Shown one piece after another: positions 53,502 to 64,000 of a DNA stretch of 64,000 nt. The position numbers were made by a program, and so were the translations under genes. Origin of the DNA: Chelonoidis abingdonii (taxonomy: Eukaryota; Chordata; Testudines; Testudinidae); NCBI RefSeq assembly GCF_003597395.2, contig NC_133772.1:137811183-137875182 (forward strand), given 5' to 3'. The notes below the pieces were generated by a model that searched no databases, had not been told where the DNA came from, and saw only the letters and a program-made list of their open reading frames with translations. Each line of letters begins with the position of its first letter. Position 1 is the first letter of the stretch.

Positions 53502-54265
53502 GACAGGGTCACCATATGTCTAACTGTACAAACCCAAACATCCTGCCCCGCCCCTTCCCCGGGGCCATGCCGCTGCCCTGCCCCTTCTCTGGGGCCCCGT
53601 CCCCCACTCAGTCCATTCCCCCTCCCTAAGTCACTTGCTCTACCCAACCCTCACTCACTTTCACCAGGCTGGGGCAGGGGGTTGTGGGGGGAATTGATGC
53701 AGGCTCTGGGCTTGGGGTTGGGGCCGAGGGGTTTGGAGTGCAGGAGGGGGCTCTGGGCTGAGCCTGGGGCAGGGGGTTGAGGGGGTTCAGGGTGGGGGCT
53801 CTGTGAGGGAGTTTGAGTGAGAGAGGGGGCTCAGGGCTGGGGCAGGGAGTTGGGGTGCGTGAAGGAGTTCAGGGTGTGGCTCTGGGAGGAAGTTTGGGTG
53901 CAGAACATGGCTGGTGTTGGGGTATGGGAGGGGTGCAGGCTCCGGCTGGGCGGTGCTTACCTCAGGCGGCTCTCCGAAGTGGCTGGCATGTCCCTGCAGA
54001 TCCTAGGTCCAGCGTCAGCCAGGCGGCTCCGCGTGCTGCCCCTGCCTGCAGGCACCACCCCCGCAACTCCCATTAACTGCGGTTCCTGGCCAATGGGAGC
54101 TTCACAGTCTACACTCGGGGTGGGGGCAGTGCGCAAAGACCCCCTGGCCATCCCTGCGCCTACAGGAGCTGGACATGACGGCCACTTCCAGGAGCCACGT
54201 AGAGCCAGGGCTGGTAGGGAGCCTGCCTTAGCCCCCACTGTGCCGCCAACCAGACTTTTGGCCTA
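53502..54265. mobile_element. GC-rich hAT-like element, incomplete
   Basis: Starts CAGGGTCACCATATGTC, reminiscent of a hAT end; GGGGCAGGGGGTTGTGGGG-type G-rich units and the motif CCTGGCCAATGGGAGC with the inverse AACTCCCATTAACTGCGG relate it to the right arm of 49719-51109. No matching right inverted end was found; similarity fades near 54265. Open frames here in both strands are repeat artefacts. Confidence 0.5.
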
Positions 54266-54595
54266 TTAAAATCTCCCAGATTGTTTTCAATAGCAACCAG
54301 CAGATTGAGGCCGATTCCAGGAGAGAAGCAAGATAGCTTGGGGGGAAAAAAGTCTTGAGGATTACGGTCCAGGAGGCTCTCAGTAATCCTACCCATCTGT
54401 GAGGTATGCACATGAAACAAAGAGTGAGTTGTGCCAAGTGAAGAGCTTTCATCTAAGTACTTCAGTTCAAAGTCAGGTGCTCCACTTCATAGCTAAATGA
54501 GGACATTAGTATAGTAATGATATTCACAACTGCAGTCATGCAAAGCTGCTGCAGCAACAGTGTCAGCTTTTATTCCACTCTGTGGAAATCCAAGT

Positions 54596-54725
54596 TGATT
54601 CTCATTTACATTAAGGCCCATTTACATCTCCCTAGCAGTGTAAACTGGCCGTAAAGCAGGTGTAAATTATAGTCCCATCCCTTTTCAAGCCCGTTTACAC
54701 TGCCAGAATTGTGTAAAGAGGAATC
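54596..54725. repeat. palindromic MITE-like element
   Basis: CATTTACATTAAGGCCCATT, AGCAGTGTAAACTGGCCGTA and GCCCGTTTACACTGCCAGAA form a two-fold symmetric arrangement of TTTACA/TGTAAA words. Confidence 0.5.
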
Positions 54726-54947
54726 CAATCCAAGATACTACACTAAGGACCTATGTAACAGAGGTTTGTGTGATGGATTCACTTTTCCACAAGAAACTGG
54801 ATTTCTGGGGGTTCAAATTTTATCATCATAAAGTACAAGGCCATGTGACAATTTTCTTAACAGGATGTCAGTGTTTGTCTTATAGTTTGTAATTTAGCAT
54901 CACATAAATATAATCCATAAACTCTCTTTTAAACATACAGCTAGATC

Positions 54948-55145
54948 CTCAACTGCTGTAAAACGGTATAGCTCAGTGGAGTTAGTCTGGTTTACACCAG
55001 CTGAGTACTTGGCCCTTAATGTTTTCAACCTGAATTTGTTTGTTTGTTTGTTTTTCGATTTATGCAATATGGGCCTGAGCTAAAACCCAATGAAATTAGT
55101 GGGAGTCTTTCCACTGGGTTCAGTGGGCTTTGGCTCAGGCCTTTT
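54948..55145. repeat. two adjacent palindromic MITE-like elements
   Basis: 54948-55018: TAGATCCTCAACTGCTGTAA and TTTACACCAGCTGAGTACTT are inverted ends. 55068-55145: GGGCCTGAGCTAAAACCCAA and GGGCTTTGGCTCAGGCC are inverted. A GTTT tetranucleotide run (about five units) at 55037-55056 lies between them. Confidence 0.65.
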
Positions 55146-56434
55146 GTGACTACAGATTATATCCAGGTTCTGCTTTATTCTCTCTCTCTCTCTCTCTCTC
55201 CAGGAACTTCAGTGTGAATGTTTTTCATTGGCTACACCCTCACCCCCAAGATATGCCTTTCTTACGAGGCTGTATAATCTGTTCCAGGGGAGCCCACTAA
55301 TGGAACTTCCCTCAGACAGCAAAGACTTTTCAGGTTGAGCCTCTTGGTGACCTGCCCATACAACTCATTAACCCCATGCAATCCCACTAGCCATATTCTG
55401 CCTTCTGATATGTGGGTTGCAAAGAGTGTCAGATGTGGCTCCTGGATTTGGCACAGAGATGTCCCAAATACTGTACGCTTGCATATGTGTGTGACAGTGT
55501 ATGGTGGAGGATTAAGTTAACATGGATTTGAGTCACTGGAAGGGAGCATCCCTTGCTTACCTATGGACAGGGTGGTCACATGATAAACAGACTGGTTACG
55601 TGACTAACAGCTGAAACATGTAAACAGAGCCTACTTTTATTAAAGTACTTGTTCCCACTTTTTGGAAGCACTCCCAGAAGAGCAATACGCTAACTGCAGA
55701 GAAAACAGAAGCACAACACACTTCAACTCTCCTTTATATTTATCAGTTCCCTCAAAGATCATCTTTTTTATGATTTTATATATATAATCATACTTCACTT
55801 GTGACAGGCTAGAACAGGAAAAGTTCGGCAGGAGAGAAAAAAGGGTTAGAACTCAAACAGCCATTCATTTCAATTCATAATTAAACAGAGGGAACAATGT
55901 ACTGCTTATTAGGACGACATCTTTCCTGAGAAAACATCTGCAAAACAGACTCACCTTTTATGAGATGCATGTTTCTTGAGCACACATCTGTATCTCAGAG
56001 TAAATGCTAACAATGTTCATGTGTCAGTCATTATGGTAACATGATTTTCTTTTTCATCACACTGACCTAATGCCTAAACTAGTTTGGAATTGTCAATACT
56101 GCAATTGCTTCTGTCATTTTCAAAATGAGCCTAAATTAGGTTGGTTGGTTTCTTTTTTCTCCACACACAAATCTCTGGCTTCTTTCATTAATTATTTGAG
56201 TCTTTAATGTATAAAAGACAGAAGGAAACTTACATGATCATGTTAAACAACTGAAAATGGGTAACATAAGAATGATGCATATTGCTCTCATTATATGGGA
56301 GGCATGGAATAATTTATACTGAATGGGAGCAAGGTTATAACAGATGTGCATGATGAAACACAAAGGCAGCAAGAGAATATTACTATTGGAATGTGCCCTG
56401 GAGTCCATACAGATTCAGAACACACCATACAACT
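55146..56434. other. unassigned sequence with a TC microsatellite
   Basis: (TC)n run of about 11 units at 55178-55201. The rest is AT-rich without recognisable features. Confidence 0.4.
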
Positions 56435-56642
56435 AGAGATAGGCCTGAACCAAAATCCCAGGCCTAAACACCTCTGAACTATGAAGTAGGAAGATTGAAA
56501 TCCAAACCACAATCTGGATCTAGATTTCATGGTGGCCTGAGAGCTCTCTAATGGGCCAAACCAAAAGGCTGGAAATTAACAATCTTGAATTTTAGGAGAG
56601 TTTGAAATCTGGATCTGAATTTTACAGCTTGAGCCCATCTCT
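56435..56642. mobile_element. TIR DNA element, AGAGATGGGC type
   Basis: AGAGATAGGCCTGAACC (56435) and CTTGAGCCCATCTCT (ending 56642) are inverted ends; ATCTGGATCTAGATTTC and AATCTGGATCTGAATTTT lie inside. No confident target duplication was found. Confidence 0.55.
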
Positions 56643-56887
56643 ATGTATAACTATAATTTACTATCTGACTATGCTGAAACATAGGAATAGAGTGTGTTTC
56701 TACCACTAGAGCATATATAGAGTGGGATGTTCAGAGACACTCATCATTGTGCTAACTGTGCTCTCACCGAAGTTAATAATAAACCTACCCGATATGTATA
56801 TGACTCTAAATGTACTGCATTTATATAGCTGTTGAGTATATCGCTATAAATGCATTGTAATCATGTGCATGTGAAAAGATCTATATT

Positions 56888-57577
56888 AGAGATTGACAGA
56901 AAATTCCTGACAAAGTGTTTTTTTGTTGTTTTGGTTTAGAAAATGAATTTTTCAAAATTTAATTTCAATTTTGCTGAAATTTTTCAATTTTCTATCAAGA
57001 AAAACTGAAACGAAACATTTCATTTTGGCTTGGTTCAAACATTAATCTGTCTCTCCCTGAGCTGCCACAGTTGCTGATGGGAATTATAGTTTGCATGGTT
57101 CATGCCCCCATGGACTGAGCTCCCAGGCTGGACAATGTCTCCCATGTTGTATCACATTTTCCCCTCTGGTTGAACTGCCGCAGTCCATCATCGGATTATG
57201 TGACCATAGTGCATTATGGGAGAAGTAGTCTGGCTGGGGAAGCCCAGCTCACAGAGAAGAAGGCACTTTAACTACAACTCTATGAGGCACCACCCCAGTT
57301 GAGGGAGAGGTTAATGTTGAACCTCAATGAAATGTTTCAATTTGGTTCAACAAACCAAACCAAAACATGCTTACTTGGAAATGACAAAACATTTCCTTTC
57401 AGTTGAAAGTGTCAAAACAAAACATGTTGACATTTCCAAATCCAAATTCTTCTCAACCTTCCGCTCTGTGAAAAATGGTAATATTTTGATTTTTGTGTGT
57501 CCGAATTTGGAATGAAAACAAATGTATAAATAGCAGAATTTCCTGTGACACAGAAATTCTAATTTCTGACCAGCTCT
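56888..57577. mobile_element. TIR DNA element with AAAATTT-rich arms
   Basis: The left end AGAGATTGACAGAAAATTCC and the right end AATTTCTGACCAGCTCT are inverted with about 13 of 16 matches. The arms carry repeated AAAATTTTTCAATTT-like words and inverted AAACAAAACATGTTGAC. The centre has GTGCATTATGGGAGAAGTAG and a mirrored CAGTTGCTGATGGGAATTAT. A hAT element begins eight bases to the right. Confidence 0.65.
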
Positions 57578-57585
57578 TCATATAT

Positions 57586-57990
57586 CAGAGGTCCCCAAAC
57601 TTTGGAGTGGCCCCCTCCGGGAAGAGGCATAGGAACTTAGGGGCAGTGTGTGGTAGGACCCAGGCCAGCCTCCACGGGGAATGGGAAGAGAACTCCACCT
57701 ACCCCCACTATGCCCCCCACCAAAGCTCCACTCTGCCCCCTGCTCCACTCATAGCCCAGCTCCACTCTGCTGCCCCCTCCACCCCCCACCAACCCAGCTC
57801 TGCCCTCTTTCCCTCTCCATCCCAAGGCCAGCTCCAGCCACAGCTCCTCTCCCATCCCCAGTTCTACCCCCAGCTCCACCTTCAGCCCAACCTTCTGTGC
57901 TGAGCCACCTGTGCAGCAATGGACAGGGGGCACCGACAGTTTCCATTACTGGTAAGGAGGGAGGTGACTGGAAAAGTTTGGGTACCACTG
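57586..57990. mobile_element. non-autonomous hAT-type element
   Basis: CAGAGGTCCCCAAACTTTGG (57586) and AAAAGTTTGGGTACCACTG (ending 57990) are inverted ends of about 17 bases. The flanks TCATATAT and ATATACAT match in five of eight bases, a weak but possible 8-bp duplication. The interior is C-rich with CCCAGCTCCACTCTGC-type units, which produce overlapping open frames with Pro- and Ser-rich translations but no domain. Confidence 0.75.
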
Positions 57991-60264
57991 ATATACATGT
58001 ACACACACACTGCACTGGCAGGGAGTGTACTGTGTACAGCTGTAAGTACACTGCTTCCTCTTTTCCTTTTTTTTAATTAAATAGCAGATGTGGGGCAATT
58101 CCAAATGGAAGCAACTTTTCTATTTCTCCTACTGGGTAATATTTCCCCAGTTGCTCCTTAGCTTAGTCGGACATGTCTGGTGATTCATGGTGTGGGACCA
58201 GGAACCACTATAGATTTTTACATGAATATGTTCCTTATTTTCTGCATGGGATTCTTCTGTTTCATAAGCCTCTCAGATCTGTCCCCTCAGTGCAAAATTA
58301 ATATTTATTAAGAATGAAAAAAAGCATGAGGGAACAAAAGCTTATTGTGTTATATACTACCCCTTAATAACACTTTACCTTCAGAGATAACTATTTTTCA
58401 TTAGCTGAATGGTAACAGTATATGATGGTGATTAAGTTTAATGGGGCTGAGACCAAGGTGGAGAAGATAAAGTTACAACTGAGACTCTGCTGTATGAGCT
58501 TGGAGCAGCACTTTGATGGCAAGCAGCACTGCTTCTAACTTAAATGACGCTTCATTAAATGAAACTTTGAATGTATTAAAAATTAAGACTACTTGTGATT
58601 GGGGCTCCATTCACCATGTCGGTGCCCCCTGCTGGCCATCTTGGGGATTAGGCCACAGGTTGGTACGCCCTCTCTCAATGGTGCCTCGCCCGCTGACACA
58701 TCTGCTCTCTGACCCGCATCACTCCTGGGACACGATATCCTATTCATGATACGGTCATCCAGCCATGTCACCATTTGTGCTCCTCACTTCTCGGGTTTAG
58801 TATTATAGTCCAACTGTCCAGCCACATCCCCAGTAGTGAGTGCGGGGACCTGAGCCTGCCCCACTACTCCAGGCCCTGACCCAGGAACCCTTTGAACCAC
58901 AGTCGCTTACTGCATTCCTTTGCCTGGACTTGCCTGGGCCACTTCCTGGCAGCCACAGCACCCTACTTAGTCTCAGCAGTCACTCCCAGCAAGTGAAAAT
59001 CAGAACTGTTCACCATGGTGCATTTTGTCTATTCCGCTCTATCAGCAATTTCCCCACTCATTCCAGTGGCCTCTCTTTAGTCCCTTTTTCCCATTCTCCT
59101 CCCAGGACCCTTTTTTCTGTCTCTCTAATAGAGATAGCACAGATGCAGGCGATACCAGTGCAGGGCCAAGGTACACAGTAATGTAAGTCAGTTAGAAACT
59201 GGGAAGAAGTGAAAAAGACGTGTAGAGTTAAAGAACGTGACATTCACTGAGTGTGCAAAATGAGTGCAACAGACACCCCTTCTTTTTCCTTTCACCCTCC
59301 TATTAGTTGTTTTTCCTGCCATGTTCATGCCCCAATTTTTATCTTTTGTCCTATGTTTCATTCACACCCACTGAATGCCAATTTGGTGCATGTTACACTA
59401 TTTTATCAATTACCACTGACACCCGGTCTGCAGCTTGTGCCACTGAATTTGACCCCAGTTACATCAGGTTTGAATTTGATCTATCAGAACTTTGCCACTG
59501 GTCCCTACTGAGTAGCCCTCAAACTCAGGGGAAACTAGACCATCTCCTCTTTGGCATTCCCCATTGCATCACCGGTTGCTGGCAATGCCTGTACAACAGC
59601 ATGCAAATAATAAACACACAGCATTTCACAATGATCCTATTCCTGCTGAGACAAATACTACACTTTACTGAGCAAAATTTATCCCCACTTATATGGCATT
59701 TCTATATTTAATACCATCTAAGATGTGATTATTTATACTGTCATAACATGCCTTTTAGAAACAGACCCCATATTATTTGCAGTCAGCTGAAGTCTGGAAT
59801 TAAAAAATCTGACCTCCTTTCTAGTAGGAAAAAAAGAAAATCTAACATCTGGTGGACCTGGGTATTTATTATACTTTATAAAACTCCATGCTGCTGTTAT
59901 ACATAAGACAGGCAGAGACGAGGCCCCCAACGTGTTATTTCCTCGCCAGAGTGAAACAAGTGGCTTATTCAGTAAGTTTTCAAAGAACAAAGGCGAATGG
60001 ATTATCTCAAGAAGTTAAATGTATAGAAGTCTACTGTAGATTTTAACTGCCTAGCGTATGTGAGGGGAGAACAATCTATAAAATCTATCATCATGATGTC
60101 CAGCTGGGATTTTACACGTCTCAAGGAAACGGGAGCTGTGAACCACCAACAGCTGCTTTTCTACCAGCCTATGAAATTACCCGCCAGAGGAAAGGGGTTT
60201 TTAGATATTCTCAAAATACTGCTGTACGGTCAGAGAAACCCACTCAACTCTCCCTGCCAGCTAG
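57991..60264. other. unassigned sequence, possible LTR fragment at 58618-59000
   Basis: The 58618-59000 stretch (TGTCGGTGCCCCCTGCTGGC, then GGCCCTGACCCAGGAACC) has the look of an LTR fragment that I think I have seen in turtles, but no inverted ends or duplication could be found. The remainder is unassigned. Confidence 0.3.
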
Positions 60265-60735
60265 CCCTAGTCTGCACTACAACCTTTTCCAGCACAAGTA
60301 AGTTGATCAGGAGTATGATGAGGTGTGATTTGTGACCGACACAGCTGTGCTAGCAAAAGCCCCTAGTGTGGATGCACATCATACAGACAAAACGGTGCTT
60401 TTTCTGGTACAGTTTCTCTCACTTAGAGGGAGAGAAGTGGGGGCTAAAATAGACTATCCCAGGTAAAGTGCTCCTAGTATGGGCCTGCCCTTATGGATGT
60501 AATTGAAGCTCATTAGATATACCTGAGCTAGGTTTAATCTAGCTAGCTCAGGTCCTGGACCAGTAAAGCCATCAGCATGGGTTAGCCCTGTGAGTAATTA
60601 TACAGGGTTCCAGGCAGGCTTGGATAGCCCTCACTGAAGCTTGCACTGCCACAATTTCACTGCCCTGGTACCTGAGCGAGCTAGATCAAAGCCAGATTGT
60701 TTATGTCTATACAGGCTGCAATCAGATCCTGTGAT
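60265..60735. mobile_element. two Harbinger-like MITE remnants
   Basis: 60265-60494: left end GCCCTAGTCTGCACTACAAC, right end ATGGGCCTGCCCTTA, loosely inverted. 60510-60735: CTCATTAGATATACCTGAGC, CTAGGTTTAATCTAGCTAGC and, at the right, GAGCGAGCTAGATCAAAGCC with TATGTCTATACAGGC, arranged as an imperfect palindrome. The CTACACT/TCTATAC-type ends resemble those of 41573-41830. Confidence 0.45.
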
Positions 60736-60784
60736 TGCTGTATCGACACAGACTTTGAGCTGGTCAGAAAGGTGAATTTAAAGC

Positions 60785-60915
60785 TACGAGCCAAATCCTC
60801 AGCTGGTGTCGATCAGCATGGTCCCAGGAGTTTCAATTCAGATTCACATTGTGTTCATATGCCCTGAGATGAAGTTCAACTGAACTGCAACAATTTACAC
60901 CAGCCAACGATCTGT
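60785..60915. repeat. palindromic MITE-like element
   Basis: GCCAAATCCTCAGCTGGTGT and AATTTACACCAGCCAACGAT are inverted ends, as in 26950-27035, with an extended divergent centre. Confidence 0.5.
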
Positions 60916-62069
60916 CTCCAGTGCTTGGATTTTACGTAGTGAGATGTATCCTTGGGTGAGTGAGTAAAACACAGAAGCACAGAGAAGCAGAGCACAGCAG
61001 ATGAGAGTAATGAAATCTGAATGACTTGCTGCAATGGAGGTGATTTTTCTACCTCACTTCAAAGAACTGTACAGCTATAGACTTTGCTTTTAAGACTTGG
61101 CCATTGTTCTTGCTGACAAGACACCCTTTTGTTCACAAAAGTATATCAATGAGGCCCTTTTTCTCAGGGACGGAATAGGTTTGTGCTAAAGCACCTTGAT
61201 GTAATCCGTCCCCTTTGTTTCATAAATTACAGCTGTTACAATGGATCATGTTAGCAATGATTTGTGTTACAATAAACCACAAGGTTCAAACATTCTCGGC
61301 ATATTAATAGGTGAGTTTAGACACTCAATTCTGTGGATAATAACAACTGAACAATAAGGAGAAGTTGAGGGAGGCAGGGGGAGTCACTAATGAACTGCAG
61401 CAATTTGGCAGATATTCCATGGAGCAGAGGCATAGAACATGTGCTGACAGCACTGTTAATCACCGTGGGACAGATCCACAATGGCAGATCTGGCCCTTAG
61501 AACGCAAAGAGCAGCTCCAAAAGATTGGACTCACCCCTACTTCGCCTCCATGAGGAAAGTTTCAAGTCCAAGTGTGTTTTGGAGGCCCTGTGAGCAGGTT
61601 ATAATTTGAATTATGATGACTGAGCTATATTTACATCCTTTCAGGATGTACCAAGAAGCTAGATAGGACAGGAGAGTAACCAGATGACACTGGAGCTGTT
61701 GTGATTGACCAATAGCAACTGTTCTAGAAAGAGAGATACTGCAGCATCTTCCAAGAATGCCATGACATCCCAGGAGGCGTGCTGCCTGCCTGGTGCCCAC
61801 ATCTGAGATATTACAAAAGGTTGCCAAGGCTCATTCATCCCTCTAATCACTATTCCATGCTGCTTAGCTAAATGGGCACTAAATACTGCCAGATTTGATC
61901 CTGAGCAGATCAGCAGTGACTACGGGGCTGTGATAGGTGGAGTGAAAGGTTTGGGGTGCAGGTTGTGTTCTCATCCACTCTCCCAGCTGAGGGTAAAGGC
62001 CCCAGCAGGGACATGTGCATCCTGGAGATGAATGTGTGGCTGCACATATGCTGTCTAGCTGAAATTACT
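60916..62069. other. unassigned sequence
   Basis: No coding frame with a domain or repeat terminus was recognised. Confidence 0.4.
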
Positions 62070-62802
62070 ATCAGGTGGGTGCAAAATAAGTTGACAAACC
62101 ATATTCAAAGAGTAGTTATCAATGGGAGGGCGTACCACCGGGGTCAGTCCTGATTCTACTACCATTAATTATTCTCATTCATTACTTGGATAATGGAGTA
62201 GTGAGTTTGCTTATAACATTTTTAGATTACACCAAGATGGGATGGATTGAAATCACTTTGAAGGACAGAATTAGAATTCAAAAGGACCTTGAAAAAATTA
62301 GAGAATTGGTCTGAATTCAACAAAATGAAATTTAATAATGACAAGTGCAAACTACTTCACTTAGGAAGGATAAATCAAATGAACAGCTACAAAATGGGGA
62401 ACAGCTGGTTAGATGGTAGTACTGCTGAAAAGGATCCGGGTTCTAGTGGATCACAAATTGAATAGAAGTCAACCAACTGCAAAAAAGGCGAATATCATTC
62501 TGCGGTGTATTAACAGGAGTATTGTTCATAGGTAAGACACGGGAGGTACTCAGCCCTGGTGGGGCCTCAGCTGAAGTACTGTCCCCCATTCTGGGTGTCA
62601 CACTTCAGCAAGATGTGAACAAATTGGAGGGAGTCCAGAGAACAGCCACAAAAATGATAAAAGGCTTAGAAAACCTGACCTCTGAGGAAAGGTTAAAAAA
62701 CTGGGCACGTTTAGTTTTAAGAAATGAAGACTAATGGGGGACATGACAACAGTCTTTAAATATGTTAAGAGCTGTTATGAAGATGGTGATCAACTTTTCT
62801 CC
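62070..62802 (+). mobile_element. CR1 LINE ORF2 fragment interrupted at the right
   Basis: Contains GGGTGCAAAATAAGTTGACA, AGAGTAGTTATCAATGGGAG, GGTCAGTCCTGATTCTACTA, CTTGGATAATGGAGTAGTGA, AAACTACTTCACTTAGGAAG and CAAAATGGGGAACAGCTGGT, the nucleotide pattern of CR1 ORF2 through the C-terminal half of the RT. Frames are disrupted by indels. The copy stops at TCAACTTTTCTCC, where the large TIR element starts. Confidence 0.85.
62522..62734 (+). pseudogene. CR1 ORF2 C-terminal remnant
   Basis: Translates to DVNKLEGVQRTATKMIKGL, NLTSEERLKNWARLVLRNED; the same region as [14 protein letters not shown] and [12 protein letters not shown] in the copy at 50376-50815. A following frame continues DMTTVFKYVKSCYEDGDQLF (about 62737-62797), so a single frameshift separates two otherwise collinear parts. 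The upstream catalytic motifs are too decayed to read. Confidence 0.82.
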
Positions 62803-64000
62803 GGGTACGTCTACACTACGGGATTATTCCGATTTTACATAAACCAGTTTTATAAAACAGATTGTATAAAGTCGAGTGCATGCGGCCACACTAAGCACAT
62901 TAATTCACTGGTGTGCGTCCATGGTCCGAGGCTAGCGTCGATTTCTGGAGCGTTGCACTGTGGGTAGCTATTCCATAGCTATCCCATAGTTCCCACAGTC
63001 TACCCTGCCCCTTAGAATTCTGGGTTGAGAGCCCAGTGGCTGATGGCAATCAATTGTCCGGGTGTTCTGGGTAAATGTCACAGTCATTCTCCCCAGAAAG
63101 CAACCAGCAGACAAATCATTTCGCGCCCTTTCCCTGATGCCCCTGGCAGATGTGATACAACGCAACCAATGGAGCCCTCAGCTTTTAAACTGTCACCTAT
63201 GTTACTGATGCCAGCGACCAGAGCGATATCCAGCCACACACACATCATTCTTGCAAGAAAGCAAGACGGTTACAGTCGTCGACCATCTGCGCCACGTATG
63301 CATAAGAGAACGGTACTCCTTGTACGTCTGCCTGCACATGTGCCCCTGCGAGATTGCGAGGGCACAAAACAAAAATTTTTTCGGGAAATGACCCCGAGCA
63401 ATCCCTACTATTTCTAAAAATAGAGTCATTCCTGCCTAAATAATGGGCAGTGTACATAAGACCAGTGTACAGAGAGCACACTCTCCGATTCCAGAGCCCG
63501 CAAATATGAGCTACATGCCATCACCGGATACCCGCAAACAACCCCACCTGTTGCTTCCCTCCTTCTAACCTTCCTGAGGCTACATTGAGCAGCGTTCCCT
63601 CCCCATTTGTCATGAAGTAATAAAGAATGCAGATAGAAACACTGAGTTTTAGTTGACATAAATGAGGGGATGCAGGCACTCCCTGTTTATATCCAAGGCG
63701 CATTTAAGCGTTGTGGGAGGCAGCATCACTATCATGCAATTCCCACGCATAATCACTACGAATCTTTTTTACATGAAAGGGCGGCTGATGAAGCTCAGTC
63801 CCCGTTTGCTGATGAAGGTACCAGCTTTTGTCCTCACTGGAATGACAGGTCATTCTCTTTTTCCAGGTGCCCCCCCGGCCGGCCTCACCCAGCCAGCCAG
63901 GGTATAAACATTTATCAGAGCATTGGAAGCATCCGGTGATAGGTAGTTACCAGTCTACGCACATCTGCCACCAGGGAGGAAGAGAGCATAACTGCGGCTT
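62803..64000. mobile_element. large TIR DNA element, truncated by the window edge
   Basis: Begins GGGTACGTCTACACTACGGG, which resembles the GGGCTGGTCTACACTAC end of the Harbinger-like MITE at 18452-18724. The first 200 bases include ACCAGTTTTATAAAACAGAT (near-palindromic) and ACTGTGGGTAGCTATTCCAT. It lies inside a CR1 ORF2 fragment. At least 1198 bases are present and the right end is outside the window. Several short open frames (for example 63025-63417 and 63670-63939) show no transposase or DNA-binding motif, so it is either non-autonomous or too decayed to recognise. Confidence 0.65.

Noticed and set aside
53813..54269. 150-codon frame and overlapping frames on both strands
   Set aside because: They lie in a GC-rich transposon-like sequence that has few stop codons in any frame.
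57493..58076. Pro/Ser-rich open frames
   Set aside because: They come from the CCCAGCTCCACTCTGC-type units within the hAT element.

Overview
This window looks like repeat-rich vertebrate nuclear DNA, most likely from a turtle and at least from a sauropsid reptile. The main reasons are many decayed CR1 LINE copies with several distinct 3-prime tails, a Penelope-like retroelement whose 3-prime tail recurs elsewhere in the window, several solo LTRs, GC-rich hAT-type non-autonomous elements, PIF/Harbinger-like and Tc1/mariner-like MITEs, and many short imperfect palindromes. The species assignment rests on recognising repeat families from memory and not on a search. I found no intact host gene, convincing exon, rRNA, tRNA, CRISPR array or bacterial-type operon. 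The sequence is best read as intergenic or intronic.

Layout. 1-5 kb: CR1 fragments, two LTR-like blocks (442-1055, 2076-2834) and a complete hAT-type element with a perfect 8-bp target-site duplication and internal 90-bp units (4063-4668). 5-10 kb: MIR/L2-like and TIR elements, an L1-like ORF2 remnant (6838-7165) and a 5-prime-truncated Penelope-like element (7950-9699) with recognisable reverse transcriptase and GIY-YIG parts. 11-19 kb: CR1 tails, MIR-like SINEs, a small hAT MITE inside a CR1 3-prime end (16085-16307), an LTR fragment and a Harbinger-like MITE (18452-18724). 19-33 kb: mostly unassigned sequence with scattered palindromic elements. 33-45 kb: LTR-like block (33806-34378), solo LTR (34958-36222, TSD CAAG), mariner-like MITE (38079-38270), and two oppositely oriented LTRs of one family, the younger inside the older (43138-44906 containing 43693-44514). 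45-55 kb: hAT elements, one of which carries a CR1 insertion (49719-51109). 55-64 kb: more TIR elements, a CR1 ORF2 fragment (62070-62802), and the left part of a large TIR element that interrupts it and runs off the window.

The fragments do not form a pathway. Their nesting gives a relative history: CR1 and MIR-like copies are generally the substrate, and hAT, Harbinger-like and LTR insertions lie on top, with one CR1 inserted into a hAT element. Most coding remnants carry frameshifts and truncations, so no active autonomous element is present. I saw no undescribed functional system. The most informative features are the nested LTR pair, the Penelope-like element with flanking direct repeats, the TSD-bounded hAT elements and the truncated terminal element.
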